64,000 nucleotides of DNA from NCBI GenBank assembly GCA_013396755.1, contig VWZF01002255.1, positions 379,464-443,463 on the forward strand, read 5' to 3'. A program made the position numbers and the translations under genes. This document shows positions 49,101 through 60,539 of this stretch, piece by piece (within the stretch, counting starts at the first letter, position 1; every line of letters starts with the position of its first letter). The stretch comes from Sclerurus mexicanus (Eukaryota; Chordata; Aves; Passeriformes; Furnariidae). The notes beneath the pieces were generated by a model, which did no database searches, had not been told where the DNA came from, and worked only from the letters and a program-made list of their open reading frames with translations.

Positions 49101-49329
49101 AGCCTGTGTGCATTTATATAATTTTATATACATTCTGTATTTGGAGATTTCAAGACTCCTGAAGTAAGTCAAAACCATCCAGAAACAGTGTCTGTTAGTA
49201 ATTCTTTCACTAATGGCATTGCAGATTTCTATCCAAATCAAAGTAAAATCCCAAGCTTCTGTAGCAGAACTTTCACATTTCTTGATAGAGCTTAATTTCC
49301 CAGACTTCCTCAAAGTGAATTTGACTCAA
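43161..49329. other. AT-rich unique sequence, no gene seen
   Basis: About 6.2 kb of mostly featureless AT-rich DNA without recognised repeats or coding exons. Short A- or T-runs occur (43689-43714, 44601-44611, 46765-46774). A 101-codon open frame at 43219-43524 overlaps an antisense frame and has no domain. Confidence 0.45.
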
Positions 49330-49865
49330 ACATAGAACCACAAAATCATTGACTAATTGAATTTAAAAGGAATCTCAGAGGGTCATCTAACCTCCTGCTC
49401 AAAAGAGGTCCCCCTTAGTCCCATTTAATGTAATCTTCCAATTTTGTGTGCAAGTAATTCATTACCTTCTCCAGATCACTCATAAAGATGGGAAAGAGGA
49501 CATGTCCTATGATAGACTCTTGCAGTATTCTGTTTGTTACCAGCACACAGGTAGAGTACAATGTACTAGACGCTACTTTTTGAGCCTTACAATCCAATCA
49601 GTTTTTACCCTGATCCTTAGATCATGTGTATAAAACATTGTGATATAAAGCATCAAAAGCCTTGCTGAAGTCATCATGAATGACTTCCAGTATTACCCTT
49701 GACCACAAATCAGGCATTTTTTTATAGAAAGCAGTCAGGCTGATCAGACAAGATTTATCCTCGATTAATCCATGGTAATTACTGCCAGTCACCTTTTTAT
49801 GCCCAGAATGTATGTTCTAAAATTACTTGCTCTGTGATTTTCTAGCCTGTAGTTTTGACTAATCC
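49330..49865 (-). mobile_element. Degenerate CR1 LINE with reverse-transcriptase remnant
   Basis: The left edge (49330-49415) is a CR1 3' end read on the minus strand: CATAGAACCACAAAATCATT, then GGTCATCTAACCTCCTGCTC. To the right the minus strand reads as eroded CR1 ORF2. One piece encodes VLFPIFMSDLEKVMNYLHTK, matching the family's region after the 'PQGSVLGPVLF' motif; the catalytic ADD triad that should follow is not preserved. A piece further right (49650-49860) corresponds to the 'CL.NL..FYDEMT...VDVIYLDFSKAFD' region and, at its right end, to 'NYRPVSL', here full of frameshifts. The part between the reverse transcriptase and the tail is missing, so an internal deletion is likely. It is non-functional. 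Confidence 0.75.
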
Positions 49866-49964
49866 TTTCAAATTTTTAATGCCTTCTATTTATTTTCAGA
49901 TTTCTGTGTTAAATTCTTTCGTTGATCATCAGTGGACTTTAATTGGAACATGAGAGACTCCTGC
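49866..49964. other. Short spacer between two CR1 fragments
   Basis: About 100 AT-rich bases not clearly assigned to either CR1 fragment. They may belong to one of them but are too diverged to tell. Confidence 0.35.
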
Positions 49965-50150
49965 TGCATGTAAGGATATCCAAAAGTGGAACAGGAAGGA
50001 TCTTCACCTTTGGAGACACAGCTGGAGGCAGTCCTCAACAAGCTGATCTGATCTCATTGCTGACTCTTCTGACCCTCCTGTTGAGCAGGGATTTGGACTA
50101 GATTACCTCTTGAGGTCCCCTTCAATTTGAATTATTTTGTGGTTCTATGG
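49965..50150 (+). mobile_element. CR1 LINE 3' fragment, plus strand
   Basis: Sense-orientation CR1 3' end: GGAGACACAGCTGGAGGCAG, CTCCTGTTGAGCAGGGATTT, GGACTAGATTACCTCTTGAG, GTCCCCTTCAATTTGAATTA and a terminal TTTTGTGGTTCTATGG. It lies 100 bp from a minus-strand CR1, with the two 3' ends facing outward. Confidence 0.85.
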
Positions 50151-53100
50151 TCAAGCCAATGCATATTTAAAGTGTGTTCACAGGATCTAATCCAAGAAAA
50201 TTCAAGAGTGAATAGTCAGTTCTAGGACTACAAATATGATGATGTTTTATTATATAGTCACTATATTTTATTAGTTACTATGTTTTATTATATTCTCAGA
50301 TTCCATGTCCTGTGTGAAAAAATCTCAACACACTAGACATTTATTTCCACACACTTTAACAGCAGCATTTTGACATCCTCCATCAATAATCATTAGTCCA
50401 CTTATCATCAACTTTTTCATTTTCCTGACTATTGCTCTCAACAATACCATTTGCATTTCTTCTGATCATCAATCTATCCTTTATTTGCCTGTAACAACAG
50501 AGACATTTCAGGTATTAGGCTTGCCCTTGTGTGATTCAAATTCTGGTGTAGATTGTAAACTATTTTGCATCCTATTCTTCTCCATGTCTTAATTTAAATA
50601 GTTAATTTATAGACAAGTAAATGTATAGTCAGAGAATCTCATCCCAAGTAGCACAGTCTATTTCAGTCAGATAAGTTACTTTTCCAGGATTTCATCTTAG
50701 AACATTTCAAAACATTCCACAAAGTATTGTTTATTCAAAACAATCCTTAACCTGTATTATGTTTTCAAAGACCACCTGATCTAACATTTATTTAAGAATC
50801 TTCTGACAGCTGGCACAACCATTCTTGATCTGTGGTGTCTGCAGTGATTCTTGATCCATCAATCAGATTTTTGCTTGCTTTCTTCAGGATTGCTCTCAGA
50901 TATAAAGCTCTGCTGTCTGGCAGAGAGCACAGACCTCTGATCTTTAATTTTTATCAATGAACCTATTGTTTGTGTTTAACAAGAGGACAAACCTATATCA
51001 TTTATTTAATGCTGTGAATCTGCAGCCCTCTCTGAGATCTACTTCTTTCTGTATACTGATCGTTCTATCCTTTGTTCCCCCTCACAGTCCATAATCCTTA
51101 TAGATTCAGCTAATTATAGTAATTTTATTTAGTTGCTCTTTTAATAATGTGTTTGGAAGAGGTAATGGAAAACTCAGAAGAGTCAGCTAGCATTTCAGTA
51201 GTAACTTTACTAATCTGTTTGTGAATAAGAACAGATCTGTTTTCCCCATAACTTCAGCTGTATCCAAAAGGATATCAACTGACTAAACAGGTCATTAATA
51301 CAAACTCTTATTTGATATTCTACTTTATGGTAAGGTCAGTATTTCTGAAAAGATCTGAAAGCCTCTTCTGTCTGCTTACATCAATAAATTAATGCTAATT
51401 GTTATAGGGAGAAGATTCAAATTATAGTTTCAAACAAGGTTCACTAATGTATGTAAATTGGAAAAGGAATGAGAAAAACAAATCAACTAAATGAGGTGGA
51501 TATTCAACCACAAATATTACAAATTAATATGAGAGAAATACTAGGATTTAAGTGAAAATTAGTAAGACAATTCTTTCTTCAGCCAGTCATTTCTTGCAGT
51601 TCTCAGTACTCCACCTTAAAATTCTATGTTCTATGATCAAGATACACCAGATTACTGAAATCTTTACATATTTCAATCCAGATATTTAGGGTGAATAAAA
51701 TATCTGCTTCATTAGTTGTCCTCCACAGACTTTAGATGTTCAATTACTCTACCTAAAATACTTCAAGAACTTAAAAGATCAAAGGTAAAAAATCTTCCAG
51801 AAACATAATTCTCTCTTGAGTAGATTCAAGTCACGTTCAAAAGATTAAAACCCATGGTCTTCACCAAGGAACAGGTTGTTATAACTGGGTATTTTTTCAA
51901 TTACGGAAAAAAAATTTCAGTTGCTTCAGAAGTTTACTCGTACTCCCTGGCTTTGAATCTTCAATTTATCCAAATAATTCTAAATTATTCTAGGTAATTC
52001 ATAATTATAATGTTAGACGTAAAGGAGTTCATAGGTTTAAGAGTCAAAGACTGTTAATGAACAAAAAATGAATTGTATCTTTGTTCTCATTAAGTCATGT
52101 TTGTTTTGGAGAAAAAGCATCAAATGAAGCAAAGTACTCCTTATTTTCATGCTACACACTTTAAATATTGTAAGACATCATAATGCTAAGTTAATACAGT
52201 TCAAGACACAAGGTCAAATATGTGTACCAAATGTGCCTTTCAGAGCTGTACTATATAATTTGCATTAAATTTCTGTTTGATTCCAAATCTGGGCTGATAT
52301 TCGAGATGCTGGGTTGAAGAAGAAATATGATTTGGAAGTGTATTTCCTGATTGTAGTGTTGGGGTTTCTTATTTGTTTGTTTGTTTTTTTTCTGTTAATC
52401 ACATATTGAATCAGTTTTGGGGCCAATTTTGCAATGTGTAGACTACAGTTTTTGAGAAAACAAAATCAGAAGTTTCACTCCAAAATCACTTCAAATGCTT
52501 GATAGTAATTTGATTTAGCTAATTAAAATCAGAACCAATGTATGCACTGCTCCTCCTGCAGATCCATGGTATGTACTTATAGTGCTTAGGGTTCTCTTTT
52601 CAGAAAGCTATAAACTATGTATGTAGCAGAGACTATATTTGTTCAACAACCCACTTAAAACCAGATATTAAAGACATATAGGACTGTGTGGATGCACTTC
52701 TTTTGCACCAAGTTCCTGGCTATAAGTAGATTTGTAGTATAAGTCTAGTTCTCAGTGGAATATTATTCTAAGACAGTTGTAACGTTTTAGTGACAGCATC
52801 TTATGCATCTTGGCAAGCACTGATCTGAGGTATTCCAAAGTGACATAAAAGTGCACAAATATCTTTTAAAAATGTTTAAGGAAATTTGAAGTTTGAAAAT
52901 TTGCATTAATTTATTGGATATTCAGCAAAAGGTTTTTCACAGTGATAACAGAACAAGAGCTTGTCCCTCCCTTGTAATTTTTCTGGTGGCAGTAAAATTT
53001 TGTTTTGCTTCCAGGACCTTTCCCTGCAGATGTCTGCAAAAGGCTGGGTGGTAGTAGTTCCAAATCAAGTTCTTCCAGGGTCTCATACTACTGAGAAAAA

Positions 53101-53194
53101 AAGGAAGGCTATCATCTAACTATTCAGGTACTTATAGTAGCAGAAAGTCACTTCTAGCATGGAAGAGACTGAAAGGAGGCATGAGATGAACATG
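50151..53194. other. AT-rich unique sequence, no gene seen
   Basis: About 3.0 kb without recognised repeats, RNA genes or exons and without any open frame of 60 or more codons. Confidence 0.5.
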
Positions 53195-53530
53195 CTAAAC
53201 TAAAAGATCTTTGCTTTGTAAGTCAACAATCTCTGTTAATTCATTGATATGAGGTAAATATTTTGCCTTCTCCTTTATATTGGATTTTAGGACTGTAATA
53301 CACTGATAAACCCCATCACTGCGCGTACGGTTGCATCCTATTCGGAAGTGAGAGGCAAGATCATAGTATGAAGTTGTGATGTGGCCTCTGGTTATCTCTA
53401 CACCAGTCAAGTGTTGCTTCTCAACATGGAATGAGACCTTGTGTATTATGTTTCAAACGGAGTAAATCACTGTGTTTTCCCCATGTGACTTTCCAACCCT
53501 ATTTCTAAACTCTGAAGTTGTCACAGAAGC
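53195..53530 (-). pseudogene. Exon-like frame broken by one TGA, unrecognised
   Basis: On the minus strand a strong acceptor-like tract (CTTGTTCTTATTTTCCAG) ends at 53531. From 53530 the same frame runs 112 codons to a TAG at 53197-53195 with a single internal TGA at 53455-53453. That TGA is one transition away from CGA (Arg). The C-terminal 85 codons are open and look protein-like in composition, with a motif-like HITTSYYDLASHFRIGCNRT and three consecutive CpGs (in TACGCGCAG) retained in very AT-rich DNA. No good donor follows, so if real it would be a terminal exon or a decayed one. I do not recognise the family. Frames of this length do occur by chance in 64 kb, so this is a hypothesis. 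Confidence 0.25.
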
Positions 53531-54283
53531 CTGGAAAATAAGAACAAGGTGTTTTATCTGCAATGCCTAACTACAAATACCTTAATTGTGTGATTCCAAA
53601 ATGAAGTGATATTGTTCTGAGTTTGCTTGCAGAAATAATTGCTTGGGAACAGCTTAAACTGCTTTGTTTGGTGCACATTTGCATGCCAATTTTGGCTAAC
53701 CATTTCTCAAAAGGTATGTCCATGATTCTATGCATATGTCTTCCACCTATTCTGGTACCCTATTCCTTCAGATATTTTCCTATTATGATTGTAATTGTTA
53801 ACCTAAAACCATACTGTGGATACTTGCTCCCAAAGGCACCATCTGTAAAATGAGAAACTTTGTTCCTGTCATGAAGGAAAAAACATTTAACCTGCTATGG
53901 GGAGAAAGTAAGTCATTAAGGAGGAAAAAGGATATTGTACTCACTGTGCTCATTGTATAAAGGCAACTAGACAAAGAAATCTATAGGAATGTATGATAAC
54001 ACAATTCTGGCCAAATTTGTCAGTTTTCATAAAGGGGACTCCACACATCTTTTGTGTGTGAAGAACTTTGGCATTATTGCATGAAATGAATGGGAAGAAA
54101 AAGCATAATTAAGCCTAAAATGCTAATTCGTCAATATGAAACACATTTAAAATAGACACTCCACTATATTTTTACCCATCAAAGAAGAAACAATAGGAAA
54201 TATTTACAAATGAGAAAAGGTGTGAAATACTGTTTCTTAGAGTGTTCAGAAGTGTCACAAATGAGCAAAATAATGAATATCAA
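53531..54283. other. AT-rich unique sequence, no gene seen
   Basis: No repeat or gene recognised. A 76-codon plus-strand open frame (53623-53853) lacks any domain. Confidence 0.45.
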
Positions 54284-54301
54284 TTTTTTTCCTTTTTTTT
54301 T

Positions 54302-54333
<32 letters not shown>
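54284..54333. repeat. Poly-T tract (about 50 bp, 30 uninterrupted T)
   Basis: T7-CC-T10-C-T30. It could be a simple-sequence expansion or, read on the minus strand, the poly-A tail of an old retroposed sequence. No retroposed gene is recognisable to its right. Length accuracy of such a run in an assembly is doubtful. Confidence 0.85.
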
Positions 54334-55478
54334 CCTTCATGGGCATTTCACATATTCTTTAATACACTAATGTGATCTTTATGGATAATCAGTTATCCAG
54401 TTTAACTGCCTGTGACCCAAACTAGTAACCTGTGGAAAACATTCACTAACAGCTTACACATTCATTAGCTATTATCAATCAGTACAGTTTTACTTTTTAT
54501 CTGGAGCTATGAAAAATGCATGAAGGCAGAGATGAACTCTGGTTTGTGGCATTTGTTGTGAAGCCCAGAAGCAGCAGCAACCCACAACCTATCATGCATA
54601 AAAGCAGAAATAACATTTATGAGCCCAGTCATGTAAAGCTTGAATAGTCAGATTCATGAAATTCACTGAGATTTGGATTAAATTTAAACCATTCTATACA
54701 GCTCTACTTTTGATTACAGCTCTGTGTGCAGTGGAAAAAAAACACTCCTATTTCAATGAAACTTATATTTTTAAGAAGTTGAATGTGCTAGAATTTAAAT
54801 TGAGCTACAATCGTGATCTTAAAATGTACAGTGGGTCAATTTACATTCAGTGTTAAGGGGTGGGGGTGGGCAGGGGAAGGTAGCACTCAATTTTTTTAGA
54901 ATTTTAGATATGGATCAAAGTTTATAAATATAAGGATCAAAAAATGACTGAATTTTACTATATCCTTTTTATGAAATTGTGAATCTTGGAGTGCCCAGAT
55001 GAAGAATGTAAGCTAAATAATAGAAATTCTACAAAGTTCGTTATTACTTTTGAAGAAACAACAACAATAAAATCTTTTCTCCTATCACTTCTCTTTGCTT
55101 TGCATTAAAAACAAGTAGCACTGTATTTAAAAAAATATTCCAACCTTTTACCTTTTTAATTGTGGTTCATAAAATATAGTATAGATTTAGCAATGACAGA
55201 AAAAATAAACATTTTTTTAGATCAAATTTGCATCACAAACTAGTAGCATTTCATTCTTTGTGTGTTTAAATTCTATGTAAGTATCAGCCACTGTGGCTTT
55301 TACATATTTTTGTTAGATGCAGAAAAAACCACTGAGGCTTAGAATTTATTTCAATATTTAAATAAATTCTCAGCTCATCATTCAGATGACTTGTGGACTG
55401 CAAATAAAGTCATACAATGCATGAAGAGATTAAATCACACATCTGGACTCCTGCAATATATAAATATAAATACATGCA

Positions 55479-55481
<3 letters not shown>
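54334..55481. other. AT-rich unique sequence, no gene seen
   Basis: No recognised repeat or exon. It includes a short G-rich stretch (GGGGTGGGGGTGGGC) at about 54857-54871. Confidence 0.45.

Positions 55482-55525
<44 letters not shown>
55482..55525. repeat. (AC)22 microsatellite
   Basis: 44 bases of perfect AC dinucleotide repeat, followed by T and eight C. It is likely polymorphic in length. Alternating purine-pyrimidine DNA of this length can adopt Z-form. Confidence 0.97.
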
Positions 55526-55527
<2 letters not shown>

Positions 55528-55599
55528 CCCCCCCTGATACATACAGCTAAGGTTCAAATCCAAATACTTTGATCCCAACCTCTCCTTTGGCTGTGATTC

Positions 55600-55890
55600 A
55601 GATCAGGCAAGAACAACTTGGCTTCTTTTCCACAGATCTGCAAGCTTAAATCTCTAATTTATAGGAAGAAAAAAGCAGACATTCTCATGAATCTATTTAA
55701 ACAAGAAAGTTCCATCAAGGTTCTACCATTTGGGGCCAAACCCCTGCAAAAAAGCAGAATGTTAATTTTCCAGACTCTAGATTTACAGTTTGCAAGCCGA
55801 CTTGCAAAACATAAATTGGCTTTTTGCAGGATCAAGGCCTATCTGGGATATGAACATCTTGAAACAAAGATGTTGTCTGGTGTTTAATTC
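55600..55890. promoter_or_regulatory. Candidate conserved noncoding element
   Basis: Repeat-free block with conserved-element texture: GCAAGCTTAAATCTCTAATT, CCATTTGGGGCCAAACCCCT, CAGTTTGCAAGCCGACTTGC and GGATATGAACATCTTG. An 89-codon plus-strand frame (55618-55887) spans it, so a coding exon cannot be wholly excluded; its translation matches nothing I recognise. Confidence 0.28.
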
Positions 55891-56929
55891 TAAAATCTAC
55901 AGTTTCTTTTTTTTTCTATTTTTTTATGTTAAAACCTATTAAAACATACACATTATTATCATTGTCTGAAAAAGCAATCTTTTAAAAGAACAGTATTACT
56001 GTTAATTATTTAAAAAACTGTGTTTAAAAGTATATGCTTAGACCTTATCTTTATGATTACTCATTTGTTAGAACACATCATTAAGTGCTATTTGAGACTG
56101 AGTGATCTGGAGGGAATGCAGGTATATATCTTATGGAATTCTGAAAATACTAAACAAGAAAACTTCAAATCCAAATTATTTTAAATGGAAGTACATCAAA
56201 TGTCTTTGCTGACATTTGTAAACTTTTAAATTAATTTTCTAATTTTTTAATCATCAAAGTTTCAAAAATTGTAATATATTAAATATGGAAATCTATCTAC
56301 TAATCAAATTAACCTTGTAGGAGCTACAGAAGCAACTTTTTAAAGATAATTTTGTTATGTTTTTGGGGGGTTTTTTTGTTTGGTTTGGGTTTTTTTGGTG
56401 GAGGAGGAAAGTTGACTCTAGAACAGTGGAATGTTGTTTTGGTCATAATTTGTACTGAACTTTGGTAAGTGCAGCATATATCTATACTTTCTTCATTTTG
56501 CCAGTGTAGGAGCTGGTGAAGAAGAAGTTGAGGAATGCAGGCTTTGCTGGCTGAAGCAACTAGGTGGGCATCCACAGCAGCGCCAGGGATTACAAGCAAC
56601 AAGATGAGAGAGATTTAAAGTGCTACCAGTAGTAGAAATATTTTGACAGGGTATGTTCATGAAAGAAAGCATAAAACAGCAGTTGCATGGGCAGTCCTAA
56701 AATTTATGAATGTTGATGAAAAATTACAGGGTTCTAGTGGGACAAAAATTGGCATGAGGAGTAGAAAGGGGCACAGGCAGAGAGGCTCTTCATCGATATG
56801 GGGGGAAAAGAATTGGGAAAATGTTGTCAGAAGATAAAGGATTTCAGTGGCATGAGATGTTCCAAAGCTGAACATCTACCTGCCTTTCTAGCTATTAAAG
56901 CTACAACTGGAGCAAGTTTTACCTAGGTT
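55891..56929. other. Unique sequence with a G/T-rich tract
   Basis: A plus-strand T/G-rich tract with runs of G (56358-56402) resembles the tract at 36738-36830. No gene recognised. Confidence 0.45.
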
Positions 56930-57040
56930 CATTGTAGGTACTGGGCTCCCTCTAAGTTTAGAAAAGTCCTTACCCACATGAGGAGCAACTGAGGTAAGTT
57001 CGCTTGTTCAGCCTGGAGAAGAGGAGACTGAAATTACAAA
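56930..57040 (+). mobile_element. CR1 LINE internal fragment
   Basis: Sense-orientation CR1: ACTGGGCTCCCTCTAAGTTT, GAGGAGCAACTGAGGTAAGT and TTGTTCAGCCTGGAGAAGAG, matching the CR1 3' region 'ggagcggctgagggaac...ttcagcctggagaagagga'. Sequence between the first and second block is shortened. Confidence 0.75.
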
Positions 57041-58079
57041 CTTCAGATACCTCCCATTTCATTGATGATTTTAATTTTAGAGAACTTAAGTGTAGCTGCT
57101 GAAATCCCTTCTATAGCTTTCCTTTAATCCCTCTGAAAATCATGCTATGTAACTCTCTAAACACTTATGCAGAAAGTGTGGGACAGCACAAGGGTAGAGC
57201 GACACTCAAACATGCTGTTTAGTAACATTTTAGTTTAATAATGAATTGAAATAATAATAAAATGCAAGTTTAATATCCAGTAATAACAGCAAAAACTGCA
57301 CCAATCTTCCAGTGTGATCTTAACTGGCAGCTTTGCTATTGAGACAGGAAGGAGAATGTGAGACTATAATAAATTACATGAGTCAAAGTCTGATGGTTTT
57401 CACCAGCTAATATTTCTGTGAAGGAATATTTAACCTCATCACTGTTGATTCTCCATGGATTGATTACATTATAGGCATTCAAGACAAACCATTCTAGGGA
57501 TGCAGCTAAGAAAATGTGTTTCTTCTAAGTGTGCTTTATAGGGACAAAATAGAATATGCCTAGGTAGGAAGCAATAATTAAGGTTGTTCAGTAGCAGATA
57601 ACAGAGGTAAGTAGGTGGAAATGTTTTGGAGGCAATGAGGTCTGTATTTCATGGGCAAGCCTGTGGGCCCAAAGCAAAACACCAAGAAATCATGGGGTTC
57701 CATCATAAAGATGATACACTCTAAGACTCTCATTTTCAAGTAAACTCTACCTGTGTATCAAAATCAATTCTGTTTGGAGATATTATTGAAATTGTTTAAC
57801 AGAATATAATTCCTGTTATGTTGTCGTTCTACCCTAAATTCCACAAAACCAACATAGGACAAAACATGCTTGACTCCAAGCCTTTGGAGTTTAACCACAT
57901 AGCAGGGAGATGAATCAAGTAGTTGCTACCTTTGCCTGTCCTCCTGCCAGAGATTGCCAAGGCTACATCAATAAATCTCTGGTTAACCTCAATTTTTTAG
58001 TTATTCTAATTCTTGTTTTGCTTTGTTTAACCTGCCAGGGTGAAAAAAGCAAACCCAAAACCAAACCAAAGTAACCTGA
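57041..58079. other. AT-rich unique sequence, no gene seen
   Basis: No further repeat or exon recognised; no open frame of 60 codons. Confidence 0.5.
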
Positions 58080-58290
58080 ATTTGGCAGTGGTTACTTCAG
58101 CCCTCAAACCTTCCTGTCAGAAAGCTGTTTGCAATTCAGTAATCATTCCTGGAAACTTGGGCAACTTTTTGGAGAAGGCAAGTCTAGGCAGCTGCTACCA
58201 TATCTCATGTCACTCATGAATCAGTATTTTCATTTGAATTTATTGTGCCTTCCCTGATGAATCCTGAACTTTGTGGGGCACTTCTTATAC
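58080..58290. promoter_or_regulatory. Candidate conserved noncoding element
   Basis: A repeat-free block of balanced composition: CAATTCAGTAATCATTCCTG, GGCAGCTGCTACC (E-box CAGCTG) and CATGAATCAGTATTTTC. It has no open frame. Inspection only. Confidence 0.25.
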
Positions 58291-58565
58291 AGACTTAGGG
58301 AAAAGAGAGAAGGAGAAATTATGATAAAAGCTGCCAACCTTCTGCCTCCTAGTACAAAGAGAGATTTATGCATGGTAAAGCACAATGTACTAAGGTAACA
58401 TTAGAGGCACAAAATATTTCACAAAAAATGCGACTGTACCTCCTAATACTAATAAATTGTTCAGAGAACAGACTACCCCAAAAAGTATTGAATAGAATTA
58501 CCTTAAAAATGTAGATAGCATATGCATTTTGAATCAGCACATCTATAATTATAAATAGGTGCATA

Positions 58566-58625
58566 CATATATATATATGTGTTTATATATGTATGTTCTT
58601 TCTCTCTATATGTGTATATATATAT
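58566..58625. repeat. TA/GTAT-rich microsatellite
   Basis: Two (TA)n blocks, CATATATATATATG and GTATATATATATG, flank TTATATATGTATG and a TTTCTCTCT spacer. Imperfect, hairpin-prone AT-rich repeat. Confidence 0.85.
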
Positions 58626-58816
58626 GTTCTACAAATGCATGTTATATTTGCTTGCAAAGGATTTCTGCAAATTGACTGCATTTTATACACTGAATATTTT
58701 GCTGATGAAGTAATTTATTGTTAACCAGACAAGAAATAACTTTTTAATAAAAAATAGTATCAAACAAGCAACTGAAATAGAAAACCACCAACTGCCTGAC
58801 AAAACAAAATGGCTTT

Positions 58817-58858
58817 TCCTTCCTCCCTCCCTTCCTCCCTACCTCTCGCCCTTCTTTC
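58817..58858 (+). repeat. Polypyrimidine tract
   Basis: Almost pure C/T built from CTTCC and CCTCC units, interrupted by single A and G bases. Mirror-like pyrimidine tracts of this kind can form triplex DNA. Confidence 0.7.
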
Positions 58859-60009
58859 ACACATTTGAACAACTCACTCTAAAAAGACTGACAAGTAAAA
58901 AAAGAACTGAAAAGTTATCCATGACTTCATGCAATATGGGGAAAAGGAATTGTCTTATTCAAGTAGCTAACTTAGATACTACTATCAGGAGTTTAAAGGA
59001 AAAATGATTATATTACTTATTTATAAATGCCTGTTAATAAAATAAAATAGCTGTTTTATTCCCTCAGACTTTATTTTACTGGACAGATGTGGTTCTTTTT
59101 ACTGCTACAAAAACAATAATCTTAATTTTATTCTAAAAATAAAGATCACTGTAAATTAAACTACTGTCATATATGGAGTTGGTATAAGTACTCTGGCTGA
59201 TTCCAACCAAAGTTGGATTGGAGCTCATAGGACCAAACACCGAAATGAAGCCAAAGAGCTTAAATACTAACAAGAAGACTTCCACTAAGTTACACATAAC
59301 AAAAGGCTTTTGCCAGAAAAAACAGTAGAAGAAACGCACTATGGATCCTGGTGGCATTTGTGTCTCTATTCTTTACAGTCATATATGTAGTTTATAATAT
59401 CGTGAAATCTGTGGTGAAATAAGTGGGACTTTGTATTCTTTGTTTGTGATTGCTACCTTTGGAAAAGTAAAAATAATAGAAAATCTGCATTCTGCCCAGG
59501 CTTTATTTTTTTAGGGTATTTGGCCTACAAATCTGTAGCTCTACCCTAGAGAAAAAGAACAACTGCATGCCCTGGGCAAAGTCTTCCTTCACTGTGGTAA
59601 TGAAGCTTAGAGGATTTCTATTAGTGTTCCTCCATGTGTACCATACACTTAGTACAGTATCATGGATTGTTTGGTTTACTGATGGATCAAAACAGATTTC
59701 ATGCAGCAAACAGCAACTATTTTGTGTCCTCCCTTTAAAATCCACAACTATTTCTGAAAATTAACTTGCCAGATGTACCATTCTGAAGAGAAATTGGAAT
59801 ATATGTCTGTTTTTATTTTTTCCTGTTTTCTTCCCTGTGCAAGTGCCAAAAATTCATGTAAACAGCTGTTTTTTAGTTGGAAAAAGACAATGTTTAAGGA
59901 AAATAGACTTAAAACCGTTATTTTTTTCTGTAAATTGCAGTGCTTCTTGGTATTTACAGGCAGAAAAGAGGTGGCTGTGTTCTGTCCCAGCCTGAATTCA
60001 TAAACCTAA

Positions 60010-60240
60010 CTTGATTGTCTTCTGAAGAATTTATGAATCATGGTTAATAATCAGCTTTAGGCCCTTCTGAGGGAAGATCACATTTTGAAGCTACAAAGGT
60101 CCACTAAATAGCCCACGGGAAATGACCCTGCATCCCATTAAATATAAAAACTTACTACTGTAGAACTCTATGTCAGAGGTAAAACATTTCAGCCTCTGCT
60201 CTCTTCAAGTGTCAGAGCTCTCTCTGCCTAAATGCTTTAT
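60010..60240. promoter_or_regulatory. Candidate conserved noncoding element
   Basis: Repeat-free block with ATGAATCATGGTTAATAATC (homeodomain/HNF1-like), AAATAGCCCACGGGAAATGA (CpG retained) and CATCCCATTAAATATAAAAA. No open frame. Inspection only. Confidence 0.27.
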
Positions 60241-60539
60241 TAAGATTGAAGAAACATACCAGATTCTTGCTTCTCAGGGAAAACTGTTTTCTTCTTCTTG
60301 AAAAAGTTTTTTTTTCCCCTTTTACTTTGGGGGAAAAGAAAACAAACCCTTTCTTTTCTTCCTTCCCATATATTCATTATGATCCACCTTTTTTTAAAGC
60401 ACTTATCTTTCTTTTATCTATTTCAAATGCCTGTGGCAAACACCATAGTTGTCTTCTTTCTATTCCAAGAATTCGCTGTAGTGTATGCTTTATCTTAGTT
60501 AGACCAGGTTGCTGTTTTTCTATTTAAATGGAAGATACG
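60241..60539. other. T-rich unique sequence, no gene seen
   Basis: Overlapping plus-strand open frames here (60246-60527 and 60298-60498) are driven by T-rich composition and have no recognisable domain. Confidence 0.45.

Larger units (their letters stand above)
58291..60009. other. AT-rich sequence with microsatellites, no gene seen
   Basis: Holds TA/GTAT-rich repeats at 58566-58625 and a polypyrimidine tract at 58817-58858 (TTCC/CTCC units). Minus-strand open frames at 59133-59357 and 59503-59745 are hydrophobic or mixed and unrecognised. Confidence 0.45.

Noticed and set aside
55552..55562. GGTTCAAATCC, a match to the tRNA B-box
   Set aside because: No A-box, cloverleaf or acceptor stem fits the flanking sequence, part of which is the AC microsatellite.
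59133..59357. Hydrophobic 74-codon minus-strand frame, possible membrane protein
   Set aside because: No recognisable family, no splice signals, and Phe/Val-rich frames are common in this AT-rich region.
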